16,320 nucleotides of DNA from JAYQPQ01 sp038145405. GTDB taxonomy: Bacteria > Pseudomonadota > Gammaproteobacteria > Pseudomonadales > GM7GCV1. Below, piece after piece: positions 6,939 to 14,481 of this stretch. Location of the stretch: NCBI GenBank assembly GCA_038145405.1, contig JAYQPQ010000043.1, positions 1-16,320 on the forward strand, given 5' to 3'. Below the pieces are notes generated by a model. The model worked only from the letters and a program-made list of their open reading frames with translations, searched no databases and was not told the origin of the DNA. Every line of letters begins with the position of its first letter. Position 1 is the first letter of the stretch. The translations under genes and the position numbers were made by a program.

Positions 6939-7910
6939 CTATATCGGCCGCAGGCTGATTTCCGCTTCGGTAAAGGCGAGGGTCTCGCCACCCTCGCGCC
7001 GGAACAACAAAGCGCCCTGCTCGTTGACATCGATAAAGCGCCCTACTTCCGCTACACCCTCGCGCAGCACGCTGACCGGCTGTTCGAGATAGAGCGCGCG
7101 TTCGCGCCAGGCATCGCGAAACAGGCTAAACCCCTGCTCGGCAAAGAGCGGCAACATTTCGACCAGCCCTTCGATCAGCAGGGCCGCCAGTTCATTGCGA
7201 TCCGGCAAGTTGTCGAGATCGCTCAGATCGCTGGCCGGCTGGTCGATGGCCTGGCGCTCGGCTGGCCGCAATAGCAGATTCAGCCCCAGGCCAATGACCA
7301 CATCGCAAGGTCCGGAGGCTTCGCCACTGGCCTGCACCAGAATGCCGCCCAGCTTGGCCCCATTGCGGTAGAGATCGTTGGGCCACTTAATCTGCACCCC
7401 CTCGATGCCGAGCAACTCCAGCGCTTGGCAGCTGACCAGTCCCGCAACCAGACTCAGACCCGGCAGCGACGCCGGCCAGACCGGGAAGCGCCAACCGAGG
7501 GAAAACAGCAGGTTGCGATAAGGCGTGGCCACCCAACCAGCACCGCGACGTCCGCGCCCGGCCAGTTGTGCTTCCGCCAGACAAACCACAGCGCGATGAC
7601 TGGCCAGGGATTGCCCTTGTACCCAGAGGTTGGTTGAGGGTGTCTGTTGCAGAATTTCCAGCTTGGTTACCTGGGCCCGAATTTCCGGAACCAGATGGCG
7701 CCGAATGTTTTCGGCATCGAGCAGATGTACGCCCGGTTCGAGCTGGTAGCCGCTGCCGGCCACGGCGTTCAAAGGCAACCCCTGGGCGCGCAACGCAGCC
7801 AGGCGCTTTTGTATGGCAACGCGCGAAATACCCAGCGCCTCGCCCAGGCTGGAGCCAGATTGGGGCCCCTGGTTCAGGGCCATAAGCAAGGCTGCGTCGA
7901 TATCCTTCAT
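6939..7910 (-). CDS. birA: Bifunctional biotin-protein ligase / biotin operon repressor BirA
   Basis: BirA makes biotinyl-5'-AMP, transfers biotin to carrier proteins such as the acetyl-CoA carboxylase subunit AccB, and, as a biotinyl-AMP-bound dimer, represses biotin genes. The 323-residue protein has the N-terminal winged helix-turn-helix (about 15-60; SSLGEALGISRVAIQKRLAAL), which marks the repressor-type class. It also has the adenylate loop GRGRRG at 118-123, KWPNDL at 175-180, AKLGGILV with Lys187 matching the E. coli catalytic Lys183, and a small C-terminal domain ending EAEISLRPI. The ATG at 7910 is preceded by AAAGGGG and lies 13 bp after the bioA stop, so birA is almost certainly cotranscribed with bioA. 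This places the repressor gene under the operator it would bind. It ends in TAG; reading through would add only 16 non-conserved codons. Confidence 0.96.
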   Translation of the reverse strand: MKDIDAALLMALNQGPQSGSSLGEALGISRVAIQKRLAALRAQGLPLNAVAGSGYQLEPGVHLLDAENIRRHLVPEIRAQVTKLEILQQTPSTNLWVQGQSLASHRAVVCLAEAQLAGRGRRGAGWVATPYRNLLFSLGWRFPVWPASLPGLSLVAGLVSCQALELLGIEGVQIKWPNDLYRNGAKLGGILVQASGEASGPCDVVIGLGLNLLLRPAERQAIDQPASDLSDLDNLPDRNELAALLIEGLVEMLPLFAEQGFSLFRDAWRERALYLEQPVSVLREGVAEVGRFIDVNEQGALLFRREGGETLAFTEAEISLRPI

Positions 7911-7923
7911 ATCCCCTTTCCCT

Positions 7924-9273
7924 CTAACGGGTCGCCAGATCTATTGCCTCGATGACAACGCGCGCCAGATGGTCGATCTCCGCTTCCGTAATGACGTAGG
8001 GCGGCATGAGATAGACGACGTTGCCCAGAGGGCGAATCAGGGCCTGATGCTTCAGGGCATGGGTGAACACCTGCATGCCACGACGTTCCTGCCAGGCATA
8101 GGGTTCGCGCCGCTGCTTATCCTGCACCATCTCGGCGGCCAGCACCATGCCGGTCTGTCGAACCTCGGCAACCTGAGGGTGATCCTGCAACGGCGCCATC
8201 GCCGCTGCCATGTGTTGCGCCAGGCGCCGGTTGTTGGCAATGACGTCGTCGCTGTCAAAGATATCCAGGGTGGCCAATGCGGCGGCGCAGGCCAGTGGAT
8301 TGGCGGTATAGCTGTGCGAGTGCAGAAAAGCCTTCAGACTCTGGTAGTCAGCGTAAAAGGCCGCATAGATTTCCCCGGTGGTGAGCACGGCCGAAAGCGG
8401 CAAAAAGCCTCCGGTAATGCCCTTGGACAGGCAAAGAAAGTCGGGGGTAATGCCGGCCTGCTCGCAGGCAAAGAGGGTGCCGGTACGGCCAAAGCCGGTG
8501 GCGATCTCGTCGGCGATCAGATGCACCTCATAGCGATCGCACAGCGCGCGCAGCCCGGTGAGATAAGCCGGGTGATACATGCGCATGGAACCGGCGCACT
8601 GGATCAACGGCTCCGCGATCACAGCACAAACTTCGCCATGATGCTGCGCCAGTAACTCCTCCATATCGGCTAGCTTGCGCAGCGAATAGGCTTCCCAGCT
8701 TTCGCCATCTTCGCGGTGATAGCAGTCCGGCGATGGCGCGGTGAGCGCTCGCAACAGCAGGGGCTCATAGGTGTTTTTGTAGAGCGCCACATCGCCCACC
8801 GCCAGGGCGCCAAGAGTTTCGCCATGGTAAGCGTTGCTCAGGCCGACGAAACGGGTTTTCTGCACATGACCCCGATTCAACCAGTAATGAAAGCTCATCT
8901 TCAGGGCGACTTCCACAGCACTGGAGCCGTTGTCGGCATAAAAACACCGCTCGAGTCCGGGCGGTGCCCGCTCGATCAGACGCTCTGCCAGACGCACCGC
9001 CGGCTCGTGCGAGAAGCCGGCAAAAATCACGTGCTCGAGTTGCTCGGCCTGAGCCTGAATGGCAGCGCGAATACGCCTGTTGCCATGCCCAAACAGGTTC
9101 ACCCACCAGGAGCTGATGCCATCGATATAGCGATTGCCGTCGAAGTCTTCCAGCCACACGCCCTCGCCGCGCCGAATCGGGGTCAGGGGATAACTTTCGT
9201 GATCCTTCATCTGGCTACAGGGGTGCCAGAGCACACGCAAATCCCGTTCTACCCACGCGCTGTTGCCAGACAT
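7924..9273 (-). CDS. bioA: Adenosylmethionine-8-amino-7-oxononanoate aminotransferase BioA
   Basis: BioA is the PLP enzyme that transfers the amino group of S-adenosylmethionine to KAPA, giving DAPA. From the ATG at 9273 the protein has 449 residues, close to the usual length. It begins with the typical VLWHPCSQMKDHESYPL, followed by GISSWWVNLFGHGN, DNGSSAVEVALKMS, YHGETLGALAVGD, and IADEIATGFGRTGT with the PLP-contacting Asp255. The PLP lysine is Lys284 in CLSKGITGG. The open frame extends to an ATG at 9357, but that extension would run through the bioA/bioB operator and start on the same CCATGG as bioB, so it is rejected. CGGGG precedes the chosen ATG by about 8 nt. It is divergent from bioB and followed by birA. 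It ends in TAG. Confidence 0.96.
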   Translation of the reverse strand: MSGNSAWVERDLRVLWHPCSQMKDHESYPLTPIRRGEGVWLEDFDGNRYIDGISSWWVNLFGHGNRRIRAAIQAQAEQLEHVIFAGFSHEPAVRLAERLIERAPPGLERCFYADNGSSAVEVALKMSFHYWLNRGHVQKTRFVGLSNAYHGETLGALAVGDVALYKNTYEPLLLRALTAPSPDCYHREDGESWEAYSLRKLADMEELLAQHHGEVCAVIAEPLIQCAGSMRMYHPAYLTGLRALCDRYEVHLIADEIATGFGRTGTLFACEQAGITPDFLCLSKGITGGFLPLSAVLTTGEIYAAFYADYQSLKAFLHSHSYTANPLACAAALATLDIFDSDDVIANNRRLAQHMAAAMAPLQDHPQVAEVRQTGMVLAAEMVQDKQRREPYAWQERRGMQVFTHALKHQALIRPLGNVVYLMPPYVITEAEIDHLARVVIEAIDLATR

Positions 9274-9313
9274 GAAAAAAGCCCCGTGAAAATCTAGGAA
9301 CCAGCATACAAGC

Positions 9314-9346
9314 CTGTTAACCTGATCGCCATCATTTGGTTTACAA
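9314..9346. promoter_or_regulatory. BirA operator (bioO) between bioA and bioB
   Basis: A 33-bp interrupted palindrome reads CTGTTAACC, 15 bp, GGTTTACAA. It matches the well-known BirA site, TTGTWAACC-N14/15-GGTTWACAA, in half-sites and spacing. It is the only such site in the 82-bp gap between bioA and bioB, so one repressor dimer pair could shut both arms, as in E. coli. A candidate leftward promoter has TTAACA (minus strand, 9320-9315) as -35, 18 bp, then TAGATT (9296-9291). Its -35 lies within the left half-site. A rightward promoter could not be resolved. AAGG at 9345-9348, the likely bioB ribosome site, overlaps the right half-site edge. Confidence 0.88.
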
Positions 9347-9355
9347 GGTATCTCC

Positions 9356-10333
9356 ATGGAACGACCGCAAGCCGCCGTGCGCCAGTTTCAGCCTAGCCCG
9401 GCCAGAACTTGGCAGCGCGAAGAAGTGCAGGCGCTCTTCGCCCTGCCCTTTATGGATCTGCTGTTTCAGGCTCAGCAAGTCCATCGCGCGCACTTTGACC
9501 CCAACGAAGTGCAGCTCAGCACCCTGCTCAGCATCAAGACCGGCGGCTGCCCGGAAGACTGCGCCTACTGCCCGCAAAGCGCGCATTACGACACCGGTCT
9601 GGAGCGCGAAAAGCTGATGCCGCTGGAAGAAATTCTGACCAAAGCACGGGCAGCCAAGGCCGCCGGCGCTTCGCGTTTTTGCATGGGCGCCGCCTGGCGC
9701 AGCCCACGCGATAGCGAACTGGCCGACGTGGCCGATGCGGTGCGCGAGGTGAAGGCGCTAGGACTGGAAACCTGCGCCACCCTGGGCATGCTCAGCACAT
9801 CCCAGGCGCAGGCCCTGGCCGACGCCGGGCTCGACTACTACAACCACAATCTCGATACCTCGCCCGAGTATTACGGCGCCATCATCACCACGCGCACCTA
9901 TCAGGAGCGACTTGATACGCTGCAAGCTGCGCGCGATGCCGGTATCAAGTTGTGCTGTGGCGGCATTCTCGGCATGGGCGAGACCGAAGCCGACCGCATC
10001 GGCATGCTGCTGACCCTGGCTAACCTGCCACAACCGCCCGAGAGCGTGCCCATCAACATGCTGATCCGTATCCCCGGCACACCCCTGGAAGCGGCAGAAG
10101 AAGTCGATCCCATCGATTTCGTGTGCACTATCGCCGTGGCCCGAATTCTGATGCCCGCGTCGCGCGTGCGGCTGTCCGCGGGACGCGAGACCATGGCCGA
10201 CGAGCTGCAGGCGCTGTGCTTCCTGGCTGGCGCCAATTCGATTTTTTACGGCGAAGAACTGCTGACGGCCGGCAATGCCAGCCAGGCGCATGACCATGCC
10301 CTGTTTAGCAAGCTCGGGTTGAGCAAAGCTTGA
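9356..10333 (+). CDS. bioB: Biotin synthase BioB
   Basis: BioB is the radical-SAM enzyme that inserts sulfur into dethiobiotin, the last step of biotin synthesis. The 325-residue protein carries the CXXXCXXC motif C65/C69/C72 (GGCPEDCAYCPQSAHY) for the [4Fe-4S] cluster. The further ligands for the [2Fe-2S] cluster are recognisable in ETCATLGML, KLCCGGILGMGE, and SRVRLSAGRETM (the conserved Arg). NHNLDTSPEYY and PINMLIRIPGTPL are also diagnostic. The ATG at 9356 follows AAGG (9345-9348) by 7 nt. It is the first gene of the rightward biotin operon, directly behind the BirA operator. Its TGA overlaps the bioF start by 4 bp. Confidence 0.97.
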   Translation: MERPQAAVRQFQPSPARTWQREEVQALFALPFMDLLFQAQQVHRAHFDPNEVQLSTLLSIKTGGCPEDCAYCPQSAHYDTGLEREKLMPLEEILTKARAAKAAGASRFCMGAAWRSPRDSELADVADAVREVKALGLETCATLGMLSTSQAQALADAGLDYYNHNLDTSPEYYGAIITTRTYQERLDTLQAARDAGIKLCCGGILGMGETEADRIGMLLTLANLPQPPESVPINMLIRIPGTPLEAAEEVDPIDFVCTIAVARILMPASRVRLSAGRETMADELQALCFLAGANSIFYGEELLTAGNASQAHDHALFSKLGLSKA

Positions 10334-11505
10334 GTGCCTGGCGCGATCAACTGCGTGCGGAACTGGCACGTCGCCAGACCGAGGAACTGACGCGGCAGCG
10401 CCGCACACTGGAAACACCTCAGGGTGTCCGCGTGCGTATTGCGGGTCGCGAACTGCTGAATTTCTGCAGTAACGATTACCTGGGCTTGGCCAACCATCCG
10501 GCTTTGCGCCAATCCCTGCAGGCCGGGGTTGATGCTTGGGGCGTGGGCAGCGGCGCCTCGCATCTGGTGTGTGGCCACCAGGCACCCCACGAGCAGGCAG
10601 AAGCACGCCTGGCCCAATTTGTCGGAGCTGAGGCCGCCCTGCTGTTTTCCACCGGTTACATGGCCAACCTGGCCATCCCCGCTGCCTTTCTCGGCCGCGA
10701 TGACCTGATTCTGGAAGATCGGCTCAATCATGCCTCGCTGATCGACGCCGCCATGGTGACCCGGGCATCCTTTGCCCGCTATCCGCATCTGAACGCGCGT
10801 TCGGCCAGCGAACACGCGCGCAGCCACGACGAAGGCCGCGTTCTGCTCGCCACCGATACGGTATTCAGCATGGACGGCGACATTGCGCCGGTAGCAACCC
10901 TGGCGCAACAGGCTGCGGAACTGGATGGTTTGGCACTGTTTGATGATGCACACGGCTTCGGCGTTCTTGGCGGCGGGCGAGGTACGCTCGCCGAGCTCGG
11001 CATCAAGCCTGGCGGATTCGTGCTGATGGTGGGCACGCTCGGCAAGGCCCTCGGTGTGTGCGGCGCTTTCGTCGCGGGCGACCGCGAACTCATCGATTAT
11101 CTGGTGCAATTCGGTCGCAGCTACATCTATACCACGGCGCTGCCGCCGGCCCTGGCCCTGACCATCTGTCGCGCCGTCGACTTACTGGAGCAGGAACCCG
11201 ATCATCTACAGCGGCTACAGGCCAACCTAGCGCACTTTCGCCAGTGCGCCGAGGCGCATCGGCTAAACCTGCTGGCCTCGCGTACACCCATCCAACCCCT
11301 CATGGTAGGCAATGCCGGCAAGGCACTGGCACTGTCCCAGGCGCTGCTCGATCGCGGCTTTCTGGTCGGCGCCATTCGACCCCCCACGGTGCCGCTCGGC
11401 ACGGCGCGCCTGCGCATCGCCCTGAGTGCCGCGCACCAGCCCGACCAAATTGAACAGCTGGTCGTCCATCTGGCCGAATTAATGGGCGACGGAGCGGTCT
11501 GCTGA
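10330..11505 (+). CDS. bioF: 8-amino-7-oxononanoate synthase BioF
   Basis: BioF is the PLP enzyme that condenses pimeloyl-ACP with L-alanine to KAPA. The 391-residue protein has the alpha-oxoamine synthase pattern: LNFCSNDYLGLANHP (43-57), GSGASHLVCGHQAPHEQAE (73-91), DDAHGFGVLGGGRG (205-218; Asp206 and His208 are PLP contacts) and GTLGKALGVCGAF with the PLP Lys239. The start is TTG at 10330, giving MSAWRDQL, the usual BioF N-terminus. It overlaps the bioB stop by four bases (TTGA), and no Shine-Dalgarno is clear, so translation is probably coupled to bioB. A GTG at 10334 is out of frame. Its TGA shares one base with the bioH ATG. Confidence 0.96.
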   Translation: MSAWRDQLRAELARRQTEELTRQRRTLETPQGVRVRIAGRELLNFCSNDYLGLANHPALRQSLQAGVDAWGVGSGASHLVCGHQAPHEQAEARLAQFVGAEAALLFSTGYMANLAIPAAFLGRDDLILEDRLNHASLIDAAMVTRASFARYPHLNARSASEHARSHDEGRVLLATDTVFSMDGDIAPVATLAQQAAELDGLALFDDAHGFGVLGGGRGTLAELGIKPGGFVLMVGTLGKALGVCGAFVAGDRELIDYLVQFGRSYIYTTALPPALALTICRAVDLLEQEPDHLQRLQANLAHFRQCAEAHRLNLLASRTPIQPLMVGNAGKALALSQALLDRGFLVGAIRPPTVPLGTARLRIALSAAHQPDQIEQLVVHLAELMGDGAVC

Positions 11506-12251
11506 TGGCCCAACCCATCGTTTTCGTGCACGGTTGGGGCATGAATGCCAAGGCCTGGCAGCCGATGGTCGACTCTTGCCCGGCGGCTTTCGAACCCCTG
11601 CTGCTCGAACTACCGGGCCACGGCCAGGCGCGACAGCAGATATTTCCGCACCAGCTCGACGAGCTGGTCGAGGGTCTGCTCGAGCAGGCACCGGCCAGCG
11701 CTGTCTGGTGTGGCTGGTCGCTCGGCGCGCTGGCTGGTTTGGGTGCTGCGCTGCGCCATGCCGACCGCATGCAGGGCCTGGTGCTCATCGCTGGCACACC
11801 TCGATTCATGCAATCGGCGGACTGGCCCGCCGGTACGCCAGTGGCATTGTTTCGCGAATTTGCGCAGCGCATGGCGGACGACTCTAGCGCCGGCTGGCGC
11901 CGCTTTATGCTGCTTTGTCTGCAAGGCGACCCCTTGGCGCGACAACGGGCACGCGAATTTACCGCTTGCGTGCAGGCAGGTGGCATGCCGTCCTCTCAGG
12001 CCTTGCAGGCTGGTTTGGCGGTGCTGGAAAACACCGATCTGCGCAGCGAGCTAAAGCGCATTCAGCAGCCGGTTCGGTTGATTTGCGGTGGCCAGGATAC
12101 CGTTTGTTCTGCGCAGGCCAGTCACTGGTTGCAACGCCAGTGTGGCTGGCCGCTTCTGGAAATCGAAGCCGGTCACGCACCGCACTGGGCGAGACCCGAT
12201 CAGGTCTGGAAGGCAATCGACGAGGTGTGTCATGCAAGCTGCACTGCCTGA
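11505..12251 (+). CDS. bioH: Pimeloyl-ACP methyl ester esterase BioH
   Basis: BioH is an alpha/beta hydrolase that removes the methyl group from pimeloyl-ACP methyl ester and so ends the chain-building phase started by BioC. The 248-residue protein has the oxyanion motif VHGWGMN (8-14), the nucleophile Ser72 in GWSLG, Asp198 in CGGQDTV, and His224 in EAGHAPHW, forming a full catalytic triad. LPGHG near residue 37 is also typical. The ATG at 11505 overlaps the bioF TGA by one base. Its location between bioF and bioC, as in Pseudomonas, supports the BioH assignment over a generic hydrolase. The last 20 bp overlap the start of bioC. Confidence 0.94.
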   Translation: MAQPIVFVHGWGMNAKAWQPMVDSCPAAFEPLLLELPGHGQARQQIFPHQLDELVEGLLEQAPASAVWCGWSLGALAGLGAALRHADRMQGLVLIAGTPRFMQSADWPAGTPVALFREFAQRMADDSSAGWRRFMLLCLQGDPLARQRAREFTACVQAGGMPSSQALQAGLAVLENTDLRSELKRIQQPVRLICGGQDTVCSAQASHWLQRQCGWPLLEIEAGHAPHWARPDQVWKAIDEVCHASCTA

Positions 12252-12993
12252 CAAGCGCCAGGTCGGTCGCCAGTTCAGCCGCAGTGCCGCGCGCTACGGT
12301 GAATACGACCAGGTGCAGCGCCTGATGAACCAGGCTCTGGTGCGTTGGTTGCCCGACTACCGCCGTCTGCTCGAGCTGGGCTGCGCCGATGGCCGCACGC
12401 TGCGCGAACTGGCTGACCGCTTTCCACAGCGAACCCATCTGGCGCTGGATCTGGCTGCCGGCATGCTGGCAGAACTGCAACGCCAGGCACCGCAACTGCC
12501 AGCTATTCAGGCTGACATGGAACAGCTGCCGCTGACGGATCAGAGTTGCGATCTGATCTACTGCTGCGCCGCCCTGCAGTGGACCCATACGGCCCGTGCG
12601 CTTCAGGAAATCAGTCGCGTACTCGCGCCTGGCGGCACGCTACTGCTCGGCACTCTGGTTGCCGGATCCCTGCGCGAATGGCAGCAAGCCTGGGAGCGCG
12701 CCGACGGCAAGCCCCGCGTGCACCAACTGCCCGCCGCTGCCGACATACTGGCGCAAATACAACAGGCCGAATTGCAGATCGACGCCGAGCAGCATCTGGA
12801 ATATTGTTGCGAGTTTTCATCACCCGAAGCCCTGCTGCGGGACATTAAGGGTCTGGGTGGCACTCACGCCGCAGCGGGAAGACCGCGCGGCCTGTTGGGC
12901 AAGCACACCTACCAGCGCTTTCGTTCGGCCCTGCTCGAGATCGGCTGCCTGGCGCGCTACCAGATTGTGCTGTTGCGGGCCCACAAAGCATGA
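12232..12993 (+). CDS. bioC: Malonyl-ACP O-methyltransferase BioC
   Basis: BioC methylates malonyl-ACP with SAM so that the fatty-acid machinery can extend it to a pimeloyl chain. From the ATG at 12232 the protein has 253 residues, the normal size. It begins DKRQVGRQFSRSAARYGEYD, the typical BioC N-terminus, then has the SAM loop LLELGCADGRT (46-56), LDLAAGML, DLIYCCAALQW, RVLAPGGTLLLGTLV and a C-terminal GRPRGLLGK. The frame is open upstream to 12088, but that would overlap bioH by 164 bp; the ATG at 12232 has GAGG (12222-12225) about 6-7 nt upstream and is preferred. It overlaps bioH by 20 bp and bioD by four (ATGA). Confidence 0.95.
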   Translation: MQAALPDKRQVGRQFSRSAARYGEYDQVQRLMNQALVRWLPDYRRLLELGCADGRTLRELADRFPQRTHLALDLAAGMLAELQRQAPQLPAIQADMEQLPLTDQSCDLIYCCAALQWTHTARALQEISRVLAPGGTLLLGTLVAGSLREWQQAWERADGKPRVHQLPAAADILAQIQQAELQIDAEQHLEYCCEFSSPEALLRDIKGLGGTHAAAGRPRGLLGKHTYQRFRSALLEIGCLARYQIVLLRAHKA

Positions 12994-13631
12994 TCCCCGC
13001 GAATAGCTACTTTATTACTGGCACCGATACCGGTGTGGGCAAGACGCTGGTGGCCAGCCGCTGGATTCGCGCCATGACGCAGCAAGGTATTCGGGCCGTG
13101 CCGATGAAGCCCGTCGCCGCCGGCTGCGACTATAGCGAAGTCGGATTGCGCTCCGAGGATGCGCTGGCGTTGATTGCCGCCTCTGGCCGCGACCTTCCCT
13201 ATGCGCGAGTCAATCGCTACGCCCTGGAACCCGCCATCGCGCCACACATCGCCGCGGCTGAACGCGGCATTGCCATCGATCTACAGCTACTCGCCGAGGA
13301 CTACCAATGGCTGCGCCAGCTGGGCGATCTCGTGTGCGTTGAGGGCGCGGGAGGCTGGCGCGTGCCGCTCGGCGAACAGCATACGACTGCCGATCTGGTT
13401 CGCAGCCTGGACCTGGATGTGGTGCTGGTGGTGGGCATGCGCCTGGGTTGCCTCAATCATGCGCAGCTGACGGCTGAGAGCATAATCGCCGACGGCTGCC
13501 GTCTGGCCGGTTGGGTCGCCAACTTCTGCGACCCGGAAATGGCACGCGCTGAAGCCAACCTGGTCTACCTGCAGAGACATCTGCCCGCACCGCTACTCTG
13601 GACCCTGAGTTACGATATTTCCTGCCCCTAG
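12990..13631 (+). CDS. bioD: ATP-dependent dethiobiotin synthetase BioD
   Basis: BioD closes the ureido ring of dethiobiotin from DAPA, carbon dioxide and ATP. The 213-residue protein has the P-loop GTDTGVGKT (11-19), the substrate-contacting MKPVAAGC (39-46), and EGAGGWRVPL for phosphate and Mg binding. Its C-terminus is slightly shorter than that of the E. coli enzyme (about 225), but the usual LPAPLLW segment is present, so it is probably complete. The ATG at 12990 overlaps the bioC TGA (ATGA), indicating coupling. It is the last biotin gene. Its TAG is followed one base later by the TTG start of the damaged GGDEF gene, so the two may share a transcript. Confidence 0.95.
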   Translation: MIPANSYFITGTDTGVGKTLVASRWIRAMTQQGIRAVPMKPVAAGCDYSEVGLRSEDALALIAASGRDLPYARVNRYALEPAIAPHIAAAERGIAIDLQLLAEDYQWLRQLGDLVCVEGAGGWRVPLGEQHTTADLVRSLDLDVVLVVGMRLGCLNHAQLTAESIIADGCRLAGWVANFCDPEMARAEANLVYLQRHLPAPLLWTLSYDISCP

Positions 13632-13632
13632 C

Positions 13633-14441
13633 TTGAATTCGGCGCGCCTTATCACGGCGTCAGCAGCGTTGATTATTCTGTTGCTCTTTGAACTGGAACA
13701 TCGCGGCATCATCCTGCCGCAGCCCTTGCAGACCGAATTGGTTACCGACCACACCCGCAACCTTTGGCTGATCACCTGCCTGGCAATCACCGCCTGTGTG
13801 GCCCCCTATTTCGCGCGCCAGAACCAGATACTGGCAACTACGCTACGCGATGAAGCTCGTGTCGACTCCTTACCCGCGTCGCCAACCGCCGCGGTCTAGA
13901 AGAAGAGCTCAAGCGCATGCAACAGCAGGCTGCGCTGCACAATTCTTGGCTTTCGGTTTTGATGGTCGACATCGATCACTTCAAGCGCTTCAACGACTAC
14001 TTCGGTCATACCGAAGGCGATCGCTGCCTGAGCATCATGGCATCCATTTTGCGCGTATGGGCCTCGTCGCACAGCGGCTTTCTTGGCCGTTATGGTGGTG
14101 AAGAATTTATGGTGATAGTGCCTCACGCCGATCCCAACGAAGCCTATCGGGTGTCCGAGCACATTCGCGAACAGATCGAACGGCACTCCGCCAATTGTCT
14201 GCCGCCCAGTACCCAATTTACCCATCTCACCGTAACCATCGGGGTTTCCAGCTTGGAGGGCGAGGATATAGCCGGCAGTATCGATGCCTTGGTGGAGGCA
14301 GCAGACTAGCCGCTCTACCTGGGCAAGGCCAAGGGGCGCAACCGCGTCGTGCGCCAGTCGGCGCTGCCAGCCAAACTCCGCACGCCCAGTGAGCACTCGG
14401 TGGTAACTTCAATTAATCGCGGCAAAGCGCCCTCGTCTTAG
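13633..14441 (+). pseudogene. Membrane-anchored GGDEF (diguanylate cyclase-like) gene with frameshift and internal TAG
   Basis: Three fragments reconstruct a protein of about 270 residues. The first (13633-13899, TTG start) has two hydrophobic segments (about residues 6-20 and 44-60) and reaches DEARVDSL, where a GGDEF domain normally begins. From there the sense moves to another frame (TRVANRRGLEEEL, about 13872 onward), implying loss of one base near 13867-13871. That frame gives MVDIDHFKRFNDYFGH, the active-site RYGGEEF (about 14087-14107) and VTIGVSS. It meets TAG at 14307-14309, inside the conserved end motif (ADxALYxAKxxGRNRV in the family; here AAD-stop-PLYLGKAKGRNRV). The readthrough frame ends at TAG 14439-14441. 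GGDEF domains make cyclic di-GMP; no RXXD inhibitory site is seen five residues before GGEEF. Either a decaying gene or sequence errors. Confidence 0.75.
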
Positions 14442-14449
14442 TTCGTCGG

Positions 14450-14478
14450 TTCAAATCATCCTGCCAGCCCGGCATAAT
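14450..14478 (+). promoter_or_regulatory. Candidate sigma-70-type promoter before the MFS gene
   Basis: TTCAAA (14450-14455) and CATAAT (14473-14478) are separated by 17 bp and lie just after the GGDEF remnant. Each matches the consensus in at least four of six positions. Transcription would begin at about 14485, three bases after the first possible MFS start (GTG 14482), which argues for a later start if the promoter is real. No operator-like repeat is seen next to it. Confidence 0.35.
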
Positions 14479-14481
14479 GCC

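Noticed and set aside
7813..8655. Plus-strand open frame of 280 codons opposite birA/bioA
   Set aside because: Antisense shadow of two well-identified genes with no recognisable protein features.
9274..9357. Extended bioA start at ATG 9357 (28 extra residues)
   Set aside because: It would start on the same CCATGG as bioB, run through the BirA operator, and add residues absent from the family. ATG 9273 gives the standard N-terminus.
12088..12231. Upstream in-frame start of bioC
   Set aside because: It would overlap bioH by 164 bp and adds an unrelated basic segment; ATG 12232 has a ribosome site and the normal BioC start.
14441..14470. GGTTCAAATC, looking like a tRNA T-arm
   Set aside because: The flanking bases do not pair as a T-stem (GTCGG against CATCC), and no acceptor or anticodon arm is found upstream.
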